Source of the DNA: Cohnella abietis
Lineage (GTDB): Bacteria > Bacillota > Bacilli > Paenibacillales > Paenibacillaceae
Assembly: GCF_004295585.1 (NCBI RefSeq)
Contig: NZ_AP019400.1
Span: 6,750,501-6,814,500 of the forward strand
DNA length: 64,000 bases
Direction of reading: 5' to 3'
A program made the position numbers and the translations under genes. The notes under the pieces were generated by a model that had not been told where the DNA came from, made no database searches, and worked only from the letters and a program-made list of their open reading frames with translations. This document shows positions 9,157-18,532 of this stretch, in pieces. Within the stretch, counting starts at the first letter, position 1; each line of letters begins with the position of its first letter.

Positions 9157-10746
9157 TTAGCTATTAGCCGTTTTCCAAGCGTCGAATTGTTTTTGGGCTT
9201 CTGCCAGAATCTTGTCCATACCGGCATCGTCCAACCGTTTTTGCAGACCCGTGTAATATTTCTCGAAGTCGGGCATGGAACCCGTCGTCAGAATCGGATT
9301 CGCTTCCTTCTGAATAGCGCTCACTTGCGCGATCTCGTTCTTTACAGGCTCTGGATTAAAGATGAAGCCGAGAATTCCCGATGCTTTGCCGTTCTCGTTG
9401 TTCTTCCTCATTGCTTCCAGCGCGGCCGTGGAGTTCCAATTGGAATCCCATTGATCCCATAGAGGTCCAAGCCAGTTGTGCCAGATCGCCCACGTTTGTT
9501 CCGAGCCGCTCTTAGCTTCGATTGTCGGATTGCCGTCTTTCACCGTTCCGGATTTTACCGTGTAGTTCTTTCCTTCGACGCCATAAGCCAGCGTGTTCAA
9601 CAAGTACTTGTCGCCCCAGATCTCGTTGAGCAACATCATCGCTCTTTCCGGATTTTTGGACGTGGCGCTGATGGCCGAAGCGGCCGAAGTCATCGAATTC
9701 GTCGAGATGGTCGGATAACCGGACAACGTTTCTACCGTCGGGAACCCGTAAGTCGCGGTCGACTTCGAACCATCCTCGGTATAACCGCCGGAATCACGCA
9801 TGACGGCGTATTTGCCCGATTTGGCTTCGGCAAGGTAGTCCGTCTTGATGGCCGCATCCTTGGCGATGTAACCCTTCTTGTAGAAGTCGTTGATCGTTTG
9901 GTAGTTTGCCTTGTTCTGGGCGACGCCCAGAATCTTGACGATCTTGCCATCCTGCTCGCTATAAGAAATCCCCGGGGAAACCGTCGTATAGTCGTATAAG
10001 GTAACCCCAGAAGCCGTCCCATTTGCGGTAGCTAAAAGAGGAATCATATCGGGCTCGTTCTTCTTGATCTCGGCTAGGAAGGGTTCCAGATCCTGAATGC
10101 TCTTGACGCTCTTATAATCGAACTGATACTTCTCGACCATATCTTTCTTGAATACATGGGCGCCAGCCGGAGAGTACGGAGTCTGCGCCGGAATCGCCAT
10201 AATCTTCCCGTTGTAGGTCACTGCTTTCCACGCGCGGGGATCGACCTTGGCCAGAATGTTCTGTCCATACTTCTGAAGCAGTTCGTCCAGCGGCAATAAA
10301 GCGCCCTTCTGCACGTTATCGCTGATCCGATTAGTCGCGAAAGTCGAGAAAACCAGATCGTAAGGCTCGCCCGCTGCCGAAATCAGCTTCATTTTGTCTT
10401 CCCAGCCGGCATTGTCGATCAGATTGAGTTGTAATTCAGCATTCAACTTCTCCTTGATAATCTTGTTCGCTTCCGCCAATACCGCATCCTGATCCTTCAT
10501 GTTGTCGATCGGCTTCGGCATGTACCAGCTGAGCTTGACGAAATCCTTCGTTTCGCTACCTGAATCCTCCGGAGATGCGGTCTGCGAGGCTTGAGATGCC
10601 GGTTGCGACGACTCGGGGTTGCCACTCGGACTGGATGCTGCATTCTCCTTCGAATTACAACCGCTTACGATGAACATTGCTGCTAGCATTGCGGACGTTC
10701 CTGACAAGAGCCACTTCTTTGATGTTTTCGTCTTTACACGACTCAC
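9157..10746 (-). CDS. Extracellular sugar-binding lipoprotein (LplA-like, DUF3502 C-terminus)
   Basis: A 529-aa solute-binding protein of a carbohydrate ABC importer, anchored to the outer face of the membrane. The signal peptide ends in the lipobox VSGC (about residues 27-30), followed by a Ser/Gln-rich linker. The start is a GTG at 10746 with a GGGAGG ribosome binding site. The C-terminal GFIFNPEPVKNEIAQV segment is the hallmark of the DUF3502 subgroup found with LplB/LplC-type permeases in Paenibacillaceae. It lies 75 bases after the second permease gene and 92 bases before the GH99-like gene, so it probably captures oligosaccharides released by that enzyme. The exact ligand is not readable. 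Confidence 0.88.
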   Translation of the reverse strand: MSRVKTKTSKKWLLSGTSAMLAAMFIVSGCNSKENAASSPSGNPESSQPASQASQTASPEDSGSETKDFVKLSWYMPKPIDNMKDQDAVLAEANKIIKEKLNAELQLNLIDNAGWEDKMKLISAAGEPYDLVFSTFATNRISDNVQKGALLPLDELLQKYGQNILAKVDPRAWKAVTYNGKIMAIPAQTPYSPAGAHVFKKDMVEKYQFDYKSVKSIQDLEPFLAEIKKNEPDMIPLLATANGTASGVTLYDYTTVSPGISYSEQDGKIVKILGVAQNKANYQTINDFYKKGYIAKDAAIKTDYLAEAKSGKYAVMRDSGGYTEDGSKSTATYGFPTVETLSGYPTISTNSMTSAASAISATSKNPERAMMLLNEIWGDKYLLNTLAYGVEGKNYTVKSGTVKDGNPTIEAKSGSEQTWAIWHNWLGPLWDQWDSNWNSTAALEAMRKNNENGKASGILGFIFNPEPVKNEIAQVSAIQKEANPILTTGSMPDFEKYYTGLQKRLDDAGMDKILAEAQKQFDAWKTANS

Positions 10747-10821
10747 TTGGATTGCCTCCCTTTTATTTGCATTTCATCTATAATTAGCATCCATAAGCTG
10801 GTAAGTCTTATGGAGTAATTA

Positions 10822-11730
10822 TCATCCTTTAACAGAGCCAACCGTCAAGCCTTGTACGAAATATTTTTGAAACAGTGGGAATACGAGCAGCATAGGACCC
10901 GCGGCAAGAATGCACATCGCCATTCGCGCGCTGAGGGAAGGCACGAGCATTCCTGGCTTGACCAGTCCGTATTCGATGGCTTCCGCCGAATTCAAGTACT
11001 CCATGTTCTTCAAGACGCGGATGAGCAAGTATTGCAGCTTCATCAGGTTGTCGTGTTCGACGTAGAGCAAGGTTAGCCACCAGTCGTTCCAATATTGAAG
11101 GGCGAAGAACAGGCCCAACGTCGCGAGCGCCGGTTTGGAAATCGGAAGGACGATCTGCGCGAAAATTCTCAGTTCGCCCGCTCCGTCGATTTTGGCGGAT
11201 TCGATGACCGCTTCCGGAATCGTCTGCAGGAACCCCTTCATCAGCATGACGAACCATCCGCTAATTAGATAAGGCAAGATAAGCGCTAGCGCGGTGTTCT
11301 TCAATCCCAGCCACTTAACCATCAGAATATAAGAGGGAACCATCCCTCCGTGGAAAAGCATCGTGAAGAAAATGAAGAAGGCGAGGAACGACCGGAAGCG
11401 GTAATCCTTGCGTGAGATGGCATACGCATAGGAAGTCGTCACCCACATTCCGACGATCGATCCGACGACGGTCGTCGCTATTGTCACGAAATAGGATTGA
11501 AGCAACGTCTGCGGACTGTGCAGGATAACCCGGTAGGCATCCCAGGTGAAATTCTTCGGGATTATGGAATACCCGAATCTCACAATATCGTTCTCGCTCT
11601 GAAAGGAAGTTCCGATAATGACCAGGAACGGAAATACGCAGACCGCGCAAAGAGCGATGAAGATAAAGTGGATAATCAGCTTCCCGACGGGCAGCGGTCT
11701 TCTTGCGAGTGACGTCGAGTAATCTTTCAT
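10822..11730 (-). CDS. Carbohydrate ABC transporter permease (LplC/YtcP type)
   Basis: A 302-aa inner-membrane permease with about six membrane segments. The binding-protein-dependent transport signature is clear: ESAKIDGAGELRIFAQIVLP, the EAA loop that docks the ATPase, followed by FFALQYWNDWW. The start ATG at 11730 has an AAGGGG ribosome binding site. It ends with the usual GLTVGSVKG tail of the MalG-like half. It is 11 bases downstream of its partner permease gene, and together with the lipoprotein at 9157-10746 it forms an importer without a dedicated ATPase. Confidence 0.92.
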   Translation of the reverse strand: MKDYSTSLARRPLPVGKLIIHFIFIALCAVCVFPFLVIIGTSFQSENDIVRFGYSIIPKNFTWDAYRVILHSPQTLLQSYFVTIATTVVGSIVGMWVTTSYAYAISRKDYRFRSFLAFFIFFTMLFHGGMVPSYILMVKWLGLKNTALALILPYLISGWFVMLMKGFLQTIPEAVIESAKIDGAGELRIFAQIVLPISKPALATLGLFFALQYWNDWWLTLLYVEHDNLMKLQYLLIRVLKNMEYLNSAEAIEYGLVKPGMLVPSLSARMAMCILAAGPMLLVFPLFQKYFVQGLTVGSVKG

Positions 11731-11741
11731 GGTTTGGCCCC

Positions 11742-12644
11742 TTAGAAGAGAGAGTTTTCCGGATTTATTTTCTTGACGATGGTATTCGTAACGAGAACCA
11801 GGCAGAATCCGACGATCGATTGGAAGAACCCCGCCGCCGATGCCATCCCGATATCGCCCAAATCGATCAGCGAGCGGTAGACGAACGTGTCGATAACATC
11901 CGTTGTGCTATAAAGCAACGACGAGTTCAGCGTTACGTTGTAGAACAGTCCGAAGTCGCTGTAGCAGATGCTGCCGATCTGCAGGATGACTAGCATGATA
12001 ATGATCGGCTTGATCATCGGCACTGAAATGGAGAACGCCTGCCGGATCTTGCTAGCTCCGTCGATCTTAGCTGCATCGTAATATTCCGAGTCGATGCCCA
12101 TCAGCGCCGCGTAATAGATAACGGAGCTGTAACCGAGACCTTTCCATACCGCCGCTATCACGATAATGTAAGGCCAGTATTTCGGATCGCTGTACCACAG
12201 GATCGGCTCTTCGCCCAAGGAGACCAGGAAGCGATTGATGACGCCGTATTCCATATCGAACAACGAGCGAAACGCGAATCCGGCCACGACCCAAGAGATG
12301 AAATAAGGAATGAACAGAATCGTTTGATACGCTCTCACGAATCGCCGGCTCAACTCGTACAGAAGCAATGCGACCACCACCGAGAGCGTCGTGCCGAGTA
12401 CGATAAAGGTCATGTTGTAGAGAATCGTATTCCGCAATACCCGATAGAGCACGTCTCCGTTAAAGAGGAAACCGAAGTTGTCGAACCCGACCCAAGGGCT
12501 GTTCCATATCCCCAAGTTGTACCGGTATGACTTGAAGGGCAGCAGCAACCCGTAGAGCGGTAAATAATTGAAAACAATGATGAGCAGAAATCCCGGCAGC
12601 GCCAACATCGACAGCCCCGCGTTCTTTTTCATAATCCTGATCAT
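11742..12644 (-). CDS. Carbohydrate ABC transporter permease (LplB/YteP type)
   Basis: A 300-aa inner-membrane permease, the MalF-like half of the pair. The N-terminus has LPGFLLIIVFNYLPLYGLLLPFK, as in LplB proteins. The EAA loop reads YDAAKIDGASKIRQAF. The C-terminus KKINPENSLF is the standard tail of this group. The ATG at 12644 is preceded by AAAAGGAAG about 13 bases away; an internal ATG at 12632 is possible. It is the first gene of the operon running down to position 1. A promoter should lie between here and the terminator at 12778; a weak TTGAAG/AATATA pair on the minus strand near 12710-12740 is the best candidate seen. Confidence 0.92.
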   Translation of the reverse strand: MIRIMKKNAGLSMLALPGFLLIIVFNYLPLYGLLLPFKSYRYNLGIWNSPWVGFDNFGFLFNGDVLYRVLRNTILYNMTFIVLGTTLSVVVALLLYELSRRFVRAYQTILFIPYFISWVVAGFAFRSLFDMEYGVINRFLVSLGEEPILWYSDPKYWPYIIVIAAVWKGLGYSSVIYYAALMGIDSEYYDAAKIDGASKIRQAFSISVPMIKPIIIMLVILQIGSICYSDFGLFYNVTLNSSLLYSTTDVIDTFVYRSLIDLGDIGMASAAGFFQSIVGFCLVLVTNTIVKKINPENSLF

Positions 12645-12777
12645 GCGTCCTGCACTTCCTTTTCGTGTTGCGTTTCGTTCTACCCCAACTTTAGGTGCGG
12701 AAGGCGGAACTGTATATTTTAAAAACGGTCTTTTCCTTCAAAAACACGCATTTGCCGCCTGAAATCGGAGCTTAAAC

Positions 12778-12816
12778 GAAAAAACAGAGCCCCGGCGGTT
12801 ATCGCCGGAAGCTCTG
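12778..12816 (-). terminator. Intrinsic terminator of the AraC-type regulator gene
   Basis: On the minus strand the stem CAGAGC..CCGGCG / CGCCGG..GCTCTG with a short loop is followed by TTTTTT. It lies 29 bases after the regulator stop codon and separates that gene from the importer operon. Confidence 0.85.
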
Positions 12817-12844
12817 GGTCTCGAATGATATCTTTGCAGCGTTA

Positions 12845-15181
12845 TTAATTAATCTTGTTTACGTTCCTTTGCAGGGCATATTCCTTCGGCGTTACCTTGT
12901 ACTTCTTCTTGAACAGGCTGAAGAAGTAGGTTTCGTTCGTAAACCCAACCTTCTGAACGACCTCGTAGACGCTCAGATCCTCTTGGATAAGAAGCTCCGC
13001 GGCTTTGGTCAGCCGCACCCCGTTGATCATATCCGGGATCGACAGATTCGTCGCCTCCTTGTAAATTTTGCTCAGGCTCCGGGAAGAAATCTTCATCATG
13101 GATGCGATCGAAGGCATGCTTAAGGATAAGTCCTGATAATTATTATGAATATATTCCGTTACCGCGTCTACGACGAAAGAGTTGAGCGTATCCGTATTCT
13201 CGGCCGGTTCCTTGTTAATAGAATCCTGAAGTCCGCCCCTTATGATCCGATGGATCTCGGCCATCGTCTCCTTCTCAAGAATGCGGCGGCCAATAGAGGC
13301 GATCTGGAGCGAAGGCGCAGCGGGTATTTTCGCATCTTCCAACGCTTCGATCGCCGTATTGACCAGTCTAATGATCGAGACCAAGGCATTGTGATAATTC
13401 AGCGTCTCCATTTCCCCGAACAGATTCGCAAGCACTTCCTTCATGGCGGCGACATTGCCCGACTTGATCGTCTCCACTAGCCATTCTTCCAATTCCTTCG
13501 AATAACCAGATTTTTTACTTTCGGCGTTTTTGCGAATGCGCGCGTACGTAATGATGGAGCCATGCCCGAGATGCAGCCGATACATGGCTTGATCTAACGT
13601 CTGATTGTATAGAGAATGCAACCCGCTAAGCGTATCTGTCTTGTCGCTGATCGAAGCCGTGAAAGTAACTTTGAAAAATCGGGAGAAGTTTTCCTGCGCC
13701 TCGGTAAGTAGAGTAACAAGCTCCGAGGGATAAGCGCCGTCTTGCTCCGGAAGACTCACGATCAGCAGCACATGATCCTCCTTCATATCGATTCCTTCGT
13801 TCGGATACGTTCGGGCTACGATCTCTGAGGCGATGTTGAGCAGCGCGAACCGGAACATCTCCTTATCCTTGGCGCTGAAGGCTTGCTGGAACTCCTTATA
13901 ATTATCGATTTTCAACATACATACCGCATACGAAGCCTCCGGAGACAAAGAAATTCGCATCTCTTTGAATAAAACCAGAAGCTCGTCCCTAGAAATCGTA
14001 AAGCGCTCGTCGAGCAGCCGACTCAGCCAATAATGCCTCATCACGTCCTTGTTGTCGTGCTTCTCCTTATAGAACAGTTCGAGCTCTTCCATCGATTGCC
14101 GATAGACGTTATTCAAATACGAGATCTCGTCGATGACTTCGTTCTCCCCCGCTCCGCGAGGTCTATCTCGCCTGATCGCATTCACGAGGTTGCCGAACGG
14201 CCGATAAATCCTGCGGGAGATCAGAATCGAGATGAAGAATGCCAGAATCAAGGCAATCAGCGTGATGACAATAATACTGGTTCGTAGACTCGCGATATAT
14301 CGATACACTTCGAGGATGGGCTGCGTCTTCAGCAACGTCATCCCGGCGCTCTCGACGCTCGAATAGGTGACTAAATAGGGGGTTCCGCCGTGCTTGCTTT
14401 CAAAAAATCCGTCAGCGCCCGCATCCTGATGGGTAGCCTTATAGTCCGCTAGATCGGACTTCAACCACTGCATCATCCCATTGTCACTCGTTCCGTCGGC
14501 CAAATACTCACCGGATTGGTCCAAGAGGAAGATATTGTCGCCTTTGCGCTTGTCGATCATATTAATCAGCCGGATGTTGTCGAGCAACCACTCCGACCTG
14601 ACGTTGATGACGATAACGCCTTCGGGCTTCAGACCGTCCGTCGAAGTTTCGTACATCATATAAGAAAACACATGCTCGGGCTTCGACTCTCTGTTCACCA
14701 ACTTCCCGATGTTGCGGAAGATCGGCTTCATCTTCGGCGGTAGCTGTTCCGAATGGTACATAGTATCTAGTAACTGATCTTCGAAGAACACGGGACTTCC
14801 CGCATTGTAAGTCTGGTCCAAGTTCCGGTTGTAGATCGTTATGGAATGAATGTACGGATTAGTCGAAGTTATTGAGCTCGTTACTTTATTCAAGCGAGTG
14901 GCCACGTCGACCATATTCTCCTGCGTTGCATACATCACTGCGCCTACGTCGCTGTTCAAATAGAGAGATTTGCACAAGCTGCTGATCGTATCGTCCATGA
15001 ACGCCATATTGTATTTCACTTGGAAAAGGATTTTCTGATTGGAGGCATACTCATTCTTCACCAGTAGTTTCTGGGTGTTGATATAGACGACCGCCGACAG
15101 CGCGGTGATGATGAGCAGGATTGCGATGCTGATCCAGAGTACCATCTTGGCATAGTAAGCTTTGATCCCGAATCGCTTCAT
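12845..15181 (-). CDS. Membrane-bound AraC-family transcriptional regulator
   Basis: A 778-aa one-component sensor/regulator. A first membrane segment (about 12-34) is followed by a roughly 260-aa extracellular sensor of the Cache type, then a second membrane segment (about 300-320, SIIVITLIALILAFFISILI), a linker, and a C-terminal AraC/HTH_18 DNA-binding domain (MPSIASMMKISSRSLSKIYK ... VGFTNETYFFSLFKKKYKVTPKEY). Such proteins sense extracellular sugars and activate a neighbouring importer operon, so the operon starting at 12644 is the likely target. The start is the ATG at 15181, with GGAGGAGG eight bases upstream; a TTG 18 bases earlier lies inside that ribosome binding site and is unlikely. 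It has its own downstream terminator. Confidence 0.9.
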   Translation of the reverse strand: MKRFGIKAYYAKMVLWISIAILLIITALSAVVYINTQKLLVKNEYASNQKILFQVKYNMAFMDDTISSLCKSLYLNSDVGAVMYATQENMVDVATRLNKVTSSITSTNPYIHSITIYNRNLDQTYNAGSPVFFEDQLLDTMYHSEQLPPKMKPIFRNIGKLVNRESKPEHVFSYMMYETSTDGLKPEGVIVINVRSEWLLDNIRLINMIDKRKGDNIFLLDQSGEYLADGTSDNGMMQWLKSDLADYKATHQDAGADGFFESKHGGTPYLVTYSSVESAGMTLLKTQPILEVYRYIASLRTSIIVITLIALILAFFISILISRRIYRPFGNLVNAIRRDRPRGAGENEVIDEISYLNNVYRQSMEELELFYKEKHDNKDVMRHYWLSRLLDERFTISRDELLVLFKEMRISLSPEASYAVCMLKIDNYKEFQQAFSAKDKEMFRFALLNIASEIVARTYPNEGIDMKEDHVLLIVSLPEQDGAYPSELVTLLTEAQENFSRFFKVTFTASISDKTDTLSGLHSLYNQTLDQAMYRLHLGHGSIITYARIRKNAESKKSGYSKELEEWLVETIKSGNVAAMKEVLANLFGEMETLNYHNALVSIIRLVNTAIEALEDAKIPAAPSLQIASIGRRILEKETMAEIHRIIRGGLQDSINKEPAENTDTLNSFVVDAVTEYIHNNYQDLSLSMPSIASMMKISSRSLSKIYKEATNLSIPDMINGVRLTKAAELLIQEDLSVYEVVQKVGFTNETYFFSLFKKKYKVTPKEYALQRNVNKIN

Positions 15182-15252
15182 TCGGTTGTCCTCCTCCAAT
15201 TCGTCGCGGCGTTAGCTAGAAGCTTCCGCCGCCTTGTATGCACAATGCCGAA

Positions 15253-15273
15253 GAGACTGGCATTAGCCAGTCC
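15253..15273 (-). terminator. Hairpin after the epimerase gene, probable terminator
   Basis: A perfect 7-bp stem GACTGGC/GCCAGTC with a 4-base loop lies about 12 bases after the stop of the gene at 15285-16082. The following minus-strand tract (TCTTCGG) is poor in T, so termination may be partial and could allow read-through into the regulator gene. Confidence 0.5.
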
Positions 15274-15284
15274 CTCGTACGATC

Positions 15285-16082
15285 TTATTCCGATATGGCC
15301 TCCAACTGATCGGCCAGCGCGTGCAGGTTGTCCAAGCTGATCCTCACGCTGTCGAGCGCTTCGCCCTCGCAAATATCTTGTTCCACGACATACCATTCCA
15401 CGCCGTTCCTCTCTCCCCATAGGAGCAGGGGCTCGAAGTCGATTATTCCCGTACCGATCTCGGCATAGGTCCTGCGCTCGTCGCCAGTCATATCCTTCAA
15501 GTGCATCGTAGGCATTCGGCCGCTGTAGGGCGTTAGGAATACCACAGGATCATAGCCTGCTTTTTTTACCCAGTATACATCAATTTCCGCCAGCACGGCA
15601 TTATCCAACACCGGTTCTATAAGATAACTCAGAGCATCCCTGCCGCGAACGCTCGTATCGAACTCGAAGGCATGGTTGTGGAATGCGACCGTGAAGCCCT
15701 CGGACCTCAACTCGGCAGCCGCCGCGTTCAGTTCCTCCCGCAACCTTACGTAGCCTTGCTCGTTGCGCCATTCATGAGGCACAGACGGACAGATCAGACG
15801 ATTTGTGCCTAGTAGTCTCGCTTCGGCCATGACGCCCTCCGTATCTGATCGCAATCGTTCTACCGAGACATGCATGCCTGCCGTTTTCAGCCCGGTCTCC
15901 CTCAGCACTTCGGCAATCTCCTCCGGGGCATGGCCATGAAGGCCAGCCGTTTCCACCCCGGCCCATCCCATGCGGCCAAGCGTTCTCAGCGTTGCGGGAA
16001 AATCACTCTCGCATTCCTTGCGTAGCGTATATAATTGAACGGCGAATTTGTGCTTCAATTCGACTCCCCCTCGGTTCACCAT
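15285..16082 (-). CDS. Sugar phosphate isomerase/epimerase (xylose isomerase-like TIM barrel)
   Basis: A TIM-barrel protein of up to 265 aa of the AP_endonuc_2 superfamily. Visible features are FAVQLYTLRKECESDFPATL, GWAGVETAGLHG, a metal-binding-like VAFHNHAFEF segment, EIDVYWVKKAG and MHLKDM. Members isomerise or epimerise sugars or inositol derivatives using a divalent metal. The ATG at 16082 overlaps the stop of the upstream gene by seven bases; a TTG at 16061 has a better GAGGGGGAG ribosome binding site and would give MKHKFAVQLY, so the true start is uncertain by seven codons. It is the last gene of the four-gene unit that starts at 20748. Confidence 0.83.
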   Translation of the reverse strand: MVNRGGVELKHKFAVQLYTLRKECESDFPATLRTLGRMGWAGVETAGLHGHAPEEIAEVLRETGLKTAGMHVSVERLRSDTEGVMAEARLLGTNRLICPSVPHEWRNEQGYVRLREELNAAAAELRSEGFTVAFHNHAFEFDTSVRGRDALSYLIEPVLDNAVLAEIDVYWVKKAGYDPVVFLTPYSGRMPTMHLKDMTGDERRTYAEIGTGIIDFEPLLLWGERNGVEWYVVEQDICEGEALDSVRISLDNLHALADQLEAISE

Positions 16083-18532
16083 GTGACTTCCATCTCTCCG
16101 CTAATATTCGAGATGACCAACCTGTCGCCGAATACGCAATCTTCCAAATTGAGATATACATTATCGGCTCTTACTTCTACTTCTCCCGCGATCAAGCTGG
16201 CTAACGGCGGGTAGATCGTGACCTTTGCCTCGCGCAGACCGGTAACGTGGATGAACCGTACCGTAACTTTCCTAGGCGTAGGATTCGGCATGTATTCCCG
16301 GCAGAAGACGGTTGTCGTCTCCCGCTGATCGACGAAGACGCGGCACTCGTCGTGGAACGTCCGATCCAACGAATAGGCGGCTTCGCCTTGTCCTGCTCTG
16401 ATCGTCTGACCGGCGATCACCGGAACCCCGTCGGGAAAGCGCATGCTCAAGGCAACCGAAGTATCCTGCCGCCCTCCCGTGAAGTAAAAGCCGTTGTCGT
16501 GTCGAGAGACGAACAGAAGAGCCGGCTTATTCGTTTCTTCATGCTTGATCTGGTTCAGCTCGTATCCGAATTCAGCGAGCAACAGCCGGACTAGAATCGA
16601 GATGTCCGAATAGGCATCCGGTTGCCGTACGGGCAGCTGCGTCACTTCCCCGCCTTCGAATGGCAGTGACCCCCGCACCCAGCCGACTTTGCCGCCGTTC
16701 CACTCCGGCAATTCCCTTGTCAAAGCAAGGATTCGAACTTGATTATCCCGACTCGCTGTCGCACATACTTTCGTGGCCCAATCGTCTGCATCGGCTAGAA
16801 TCTCATTCAGCACGCCCCCTCCAATCAGCGGATCGTGCTTGAATATCCTGGAGGCAGCGGCATCGCCGCGGATCGTGTCCGGCTGTAACGTGGAAGCAAG
16901 CTCCAATTCTCCCTCAAGACCGCTATCCTGCCGGATGTTGAGCAGTTCTTGCCACTGCGGATCGGTAACCGCCCCGTAGATAATCGCCCTGCCGCCTTCC
17001 CGCACGAAGGCTTCCAGAAGCCGCGCATTCGCTCCTATTAATCCGGAAGCCGGAACGAATAAGATCGTTTCCCGCAGCTTGCCCTTACCTTCCCCCGTCA
17101 TTGCCGCGAACTCATCCGTGCTCAGTACGGTATTCAGAGGCAAACCCTGATTGACCGCATTACGCACGAACCACTCTTCGAAGAAAATCGTGTTCGCTTC
17201 GTTCTCCGATGCCGCGACAGCCTCGTGATATTCCTTGAACGGATACAACCAGGTCAGAATGCCCGCTTGATCGGGGAAGTCTTGAATCGCTCTGCGCAGG
17301 TGGGGGATAATCTCCGCCGGACAATCCGGGTTCAACTCACCCTTCTCCGTATCGATCGTCAACAGCTCGATGATTCCCGGGTTTTCAAGCTCACCTTCGC
17401 CGTTCATCCGGGCGACGGTCAACGGACAATAGATGTCGTGCGGCTCCCGATCGTAGAGATCCCACCAAGGATTCTGCCAGAACCATGGGTCGTTCGGATA
17501 GAAGCGATAAGGGTACGTCTCTCCGGGCAGAACCGCGATTCTGGACATGTGCGAGGCGATCTCCAGACCGAAGTCGAAGTTGAGGGCACCCCATGGCGAA
17601 TTCGGCGGCGGAAACTCGATGTATTTTCTCCGGTACAGCTCCGCAAGCGGAATGAAATCTTTGGCGATATCCATTCCCGTCCCGAAGTTGGTGCCGCGCA
17701 CCTCCGTACGGTACCCTGGGCATTCCCGTTTGAAATGCTCCCAGAATGACAACGTTTTGCCCGTCAGCTCTTCGTAATTCGCCAGCGGCATTGAGGTTCC
17801 GTCGTAATTCGCTCCCAAGTACGTCCAAGGAAAATACGAGAAACCGAAGCCGTTCGAGAACCAAATATAATCGAAGCCGAGCTCCGGCAGGAAACTGGCG
17901 CATTGTCGTCCCAGAAATTCTCCGAAAGGCGTGCCTTCGGATATGCCATCCGGATAAGCCGCATAAGCGGTCTGATCCCCGTTCAACTTGGACCATGTGC
18001 AGATCACGGTGTAATCCGCCTTCAGCGCGACTTCTTTGCCGCCCAGCTCCGCATGGTTGATCTCCAGATGATGCTTGTATTTAAAATCCGAATAAGCGAA
18101 TTCTGGGCCGGCGTCGAACGTCGCACCGACTTCCATCCGGATACTGAATTTCTCTTCGGCGATCCGCTTAAACGCGGCTACGATGAACCGGAGGTCAGCG
18201 TAGGTGATCGAACACGCATCGGACCGATAAAGCTTGGCTACGCGTGGATCGTTCTTATCGGTATGTCCGAATTTATCCTCGTTCGCGAAGCCGATATAGC
18301 GTCCCCATTCGATCTCGCGCTCCCAGTTTCCGTCCCAGACGAGAATCTCGCTGCCGTCGGCCACCCATAGGAGCATCGAGCAACCGTCGGCCATGCCGAT
18401 CAGCGGCATCCATTGCCGAATCGCCTCCTCGCATACCGCTTCGATGGCGGATGGTTCCATACTCGTAAAAGGCTTCAAACTCATTTCCAGCGTTACTCGA
18501 TTTAGTCGCTTACTCGATTTTGCTCGTCCCAT
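16076..18532 (-). CDS. Large protein of unrecognised family, possibly a glycoside hydrolase
   Basis: An 818-aa protein without signal peptide or membrane segment. I do not recognise the family. It starts with RVTLEMSLKPF and has a long aromatic-rich first half (GFDYIWFSNGFGFSYFPW, PNDPWFWQNPWWDLYDREP) resembling a sugar-acting TIM barrel, with acidic residues in GNWEREIEWG and NFDFGLEIASH. A middle segment (about 490-580: RETILFVPASGLIGANARLL, REGGRAIIYGAV) looks like a class I glutamine-amidotransferase fold, and the end is beta-rich. This order resembles GH42 beta-galactosidases, which is an inference only. The ATG at 18532 has AGAAGGGACGACGGG upstream and overlaps the SGNH gene by 31 bases; a longer upstream frame is not supported. 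The neighbours (esterase, dehydrogenase, epimerase) suggest carbohydrate breakdown. Confidence 0.6.
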   Translation of the reverse strand: MGRAKSSKRLNRVTLEMSLKPFTSMEPSAIEAVCEEAIRQWMPLIGMADGCSMLLWVADGSEILVWDGNWEREIEWGRYIGFANEDKFGHTDKNDPRVAKLYRSDACSITYADLRFIVAAFKRIAEEKFSIRMEVGATFDAGPEFAYSDFKYKHHLEINHAELGGKEVALKADYTVICTWSKLNGDQTAYAAYPDGISEGTPFGEFLGRQCASFLPELGFDYIWFSNGFGFSYFPWTYLGANYDGTSMPLANYEELTGKTLSFWEHFKRECPGYRTEVRGTNFGTGMDIAKDFIPLAELYRRKYIEFPPPNSPWGALNFDFGLEIASHMSRIAVLPGETYPYRFYPNDPWFWQNPWWDLYDREPHDIYCPLTVARMNGEGELENPGIIELLTIDTEKGELNPDCPAEIIPHLRRAIQDFPDQAGILTWLYPFKEYHEAVAASENEANTIFFEEWFVRNAVNQGLPLNTVLSTDEFAAMTGEGKGKLRETILFVPASGLIGANARLLEAFVREGGRAIIYGAVTDPQWQELLNIRQDSGLEGELELASTLQPDTIRGDAAASRIFKHDPLIGGGVLNEILADADDWATKVCATASRDNQVRILALTRELPEWNGGKVGWVRGSLPFEGGEVTQLPVRQPDAYSDISILVRLLLAEFGYELNQIKHEETNKPALLFVSRHDNGFYFTGGRQDTSVALSMRFPDGVPVIAGQTIRAGQGEAAYSLDRTFHDECRVFVDQRETTTVFCREYMPNPTPRKVTVRFIHVTGLREAKVTIYPPLASLIAGEVEVRADNVYLNLEDCVFGDRLVISNISGEMEVTW

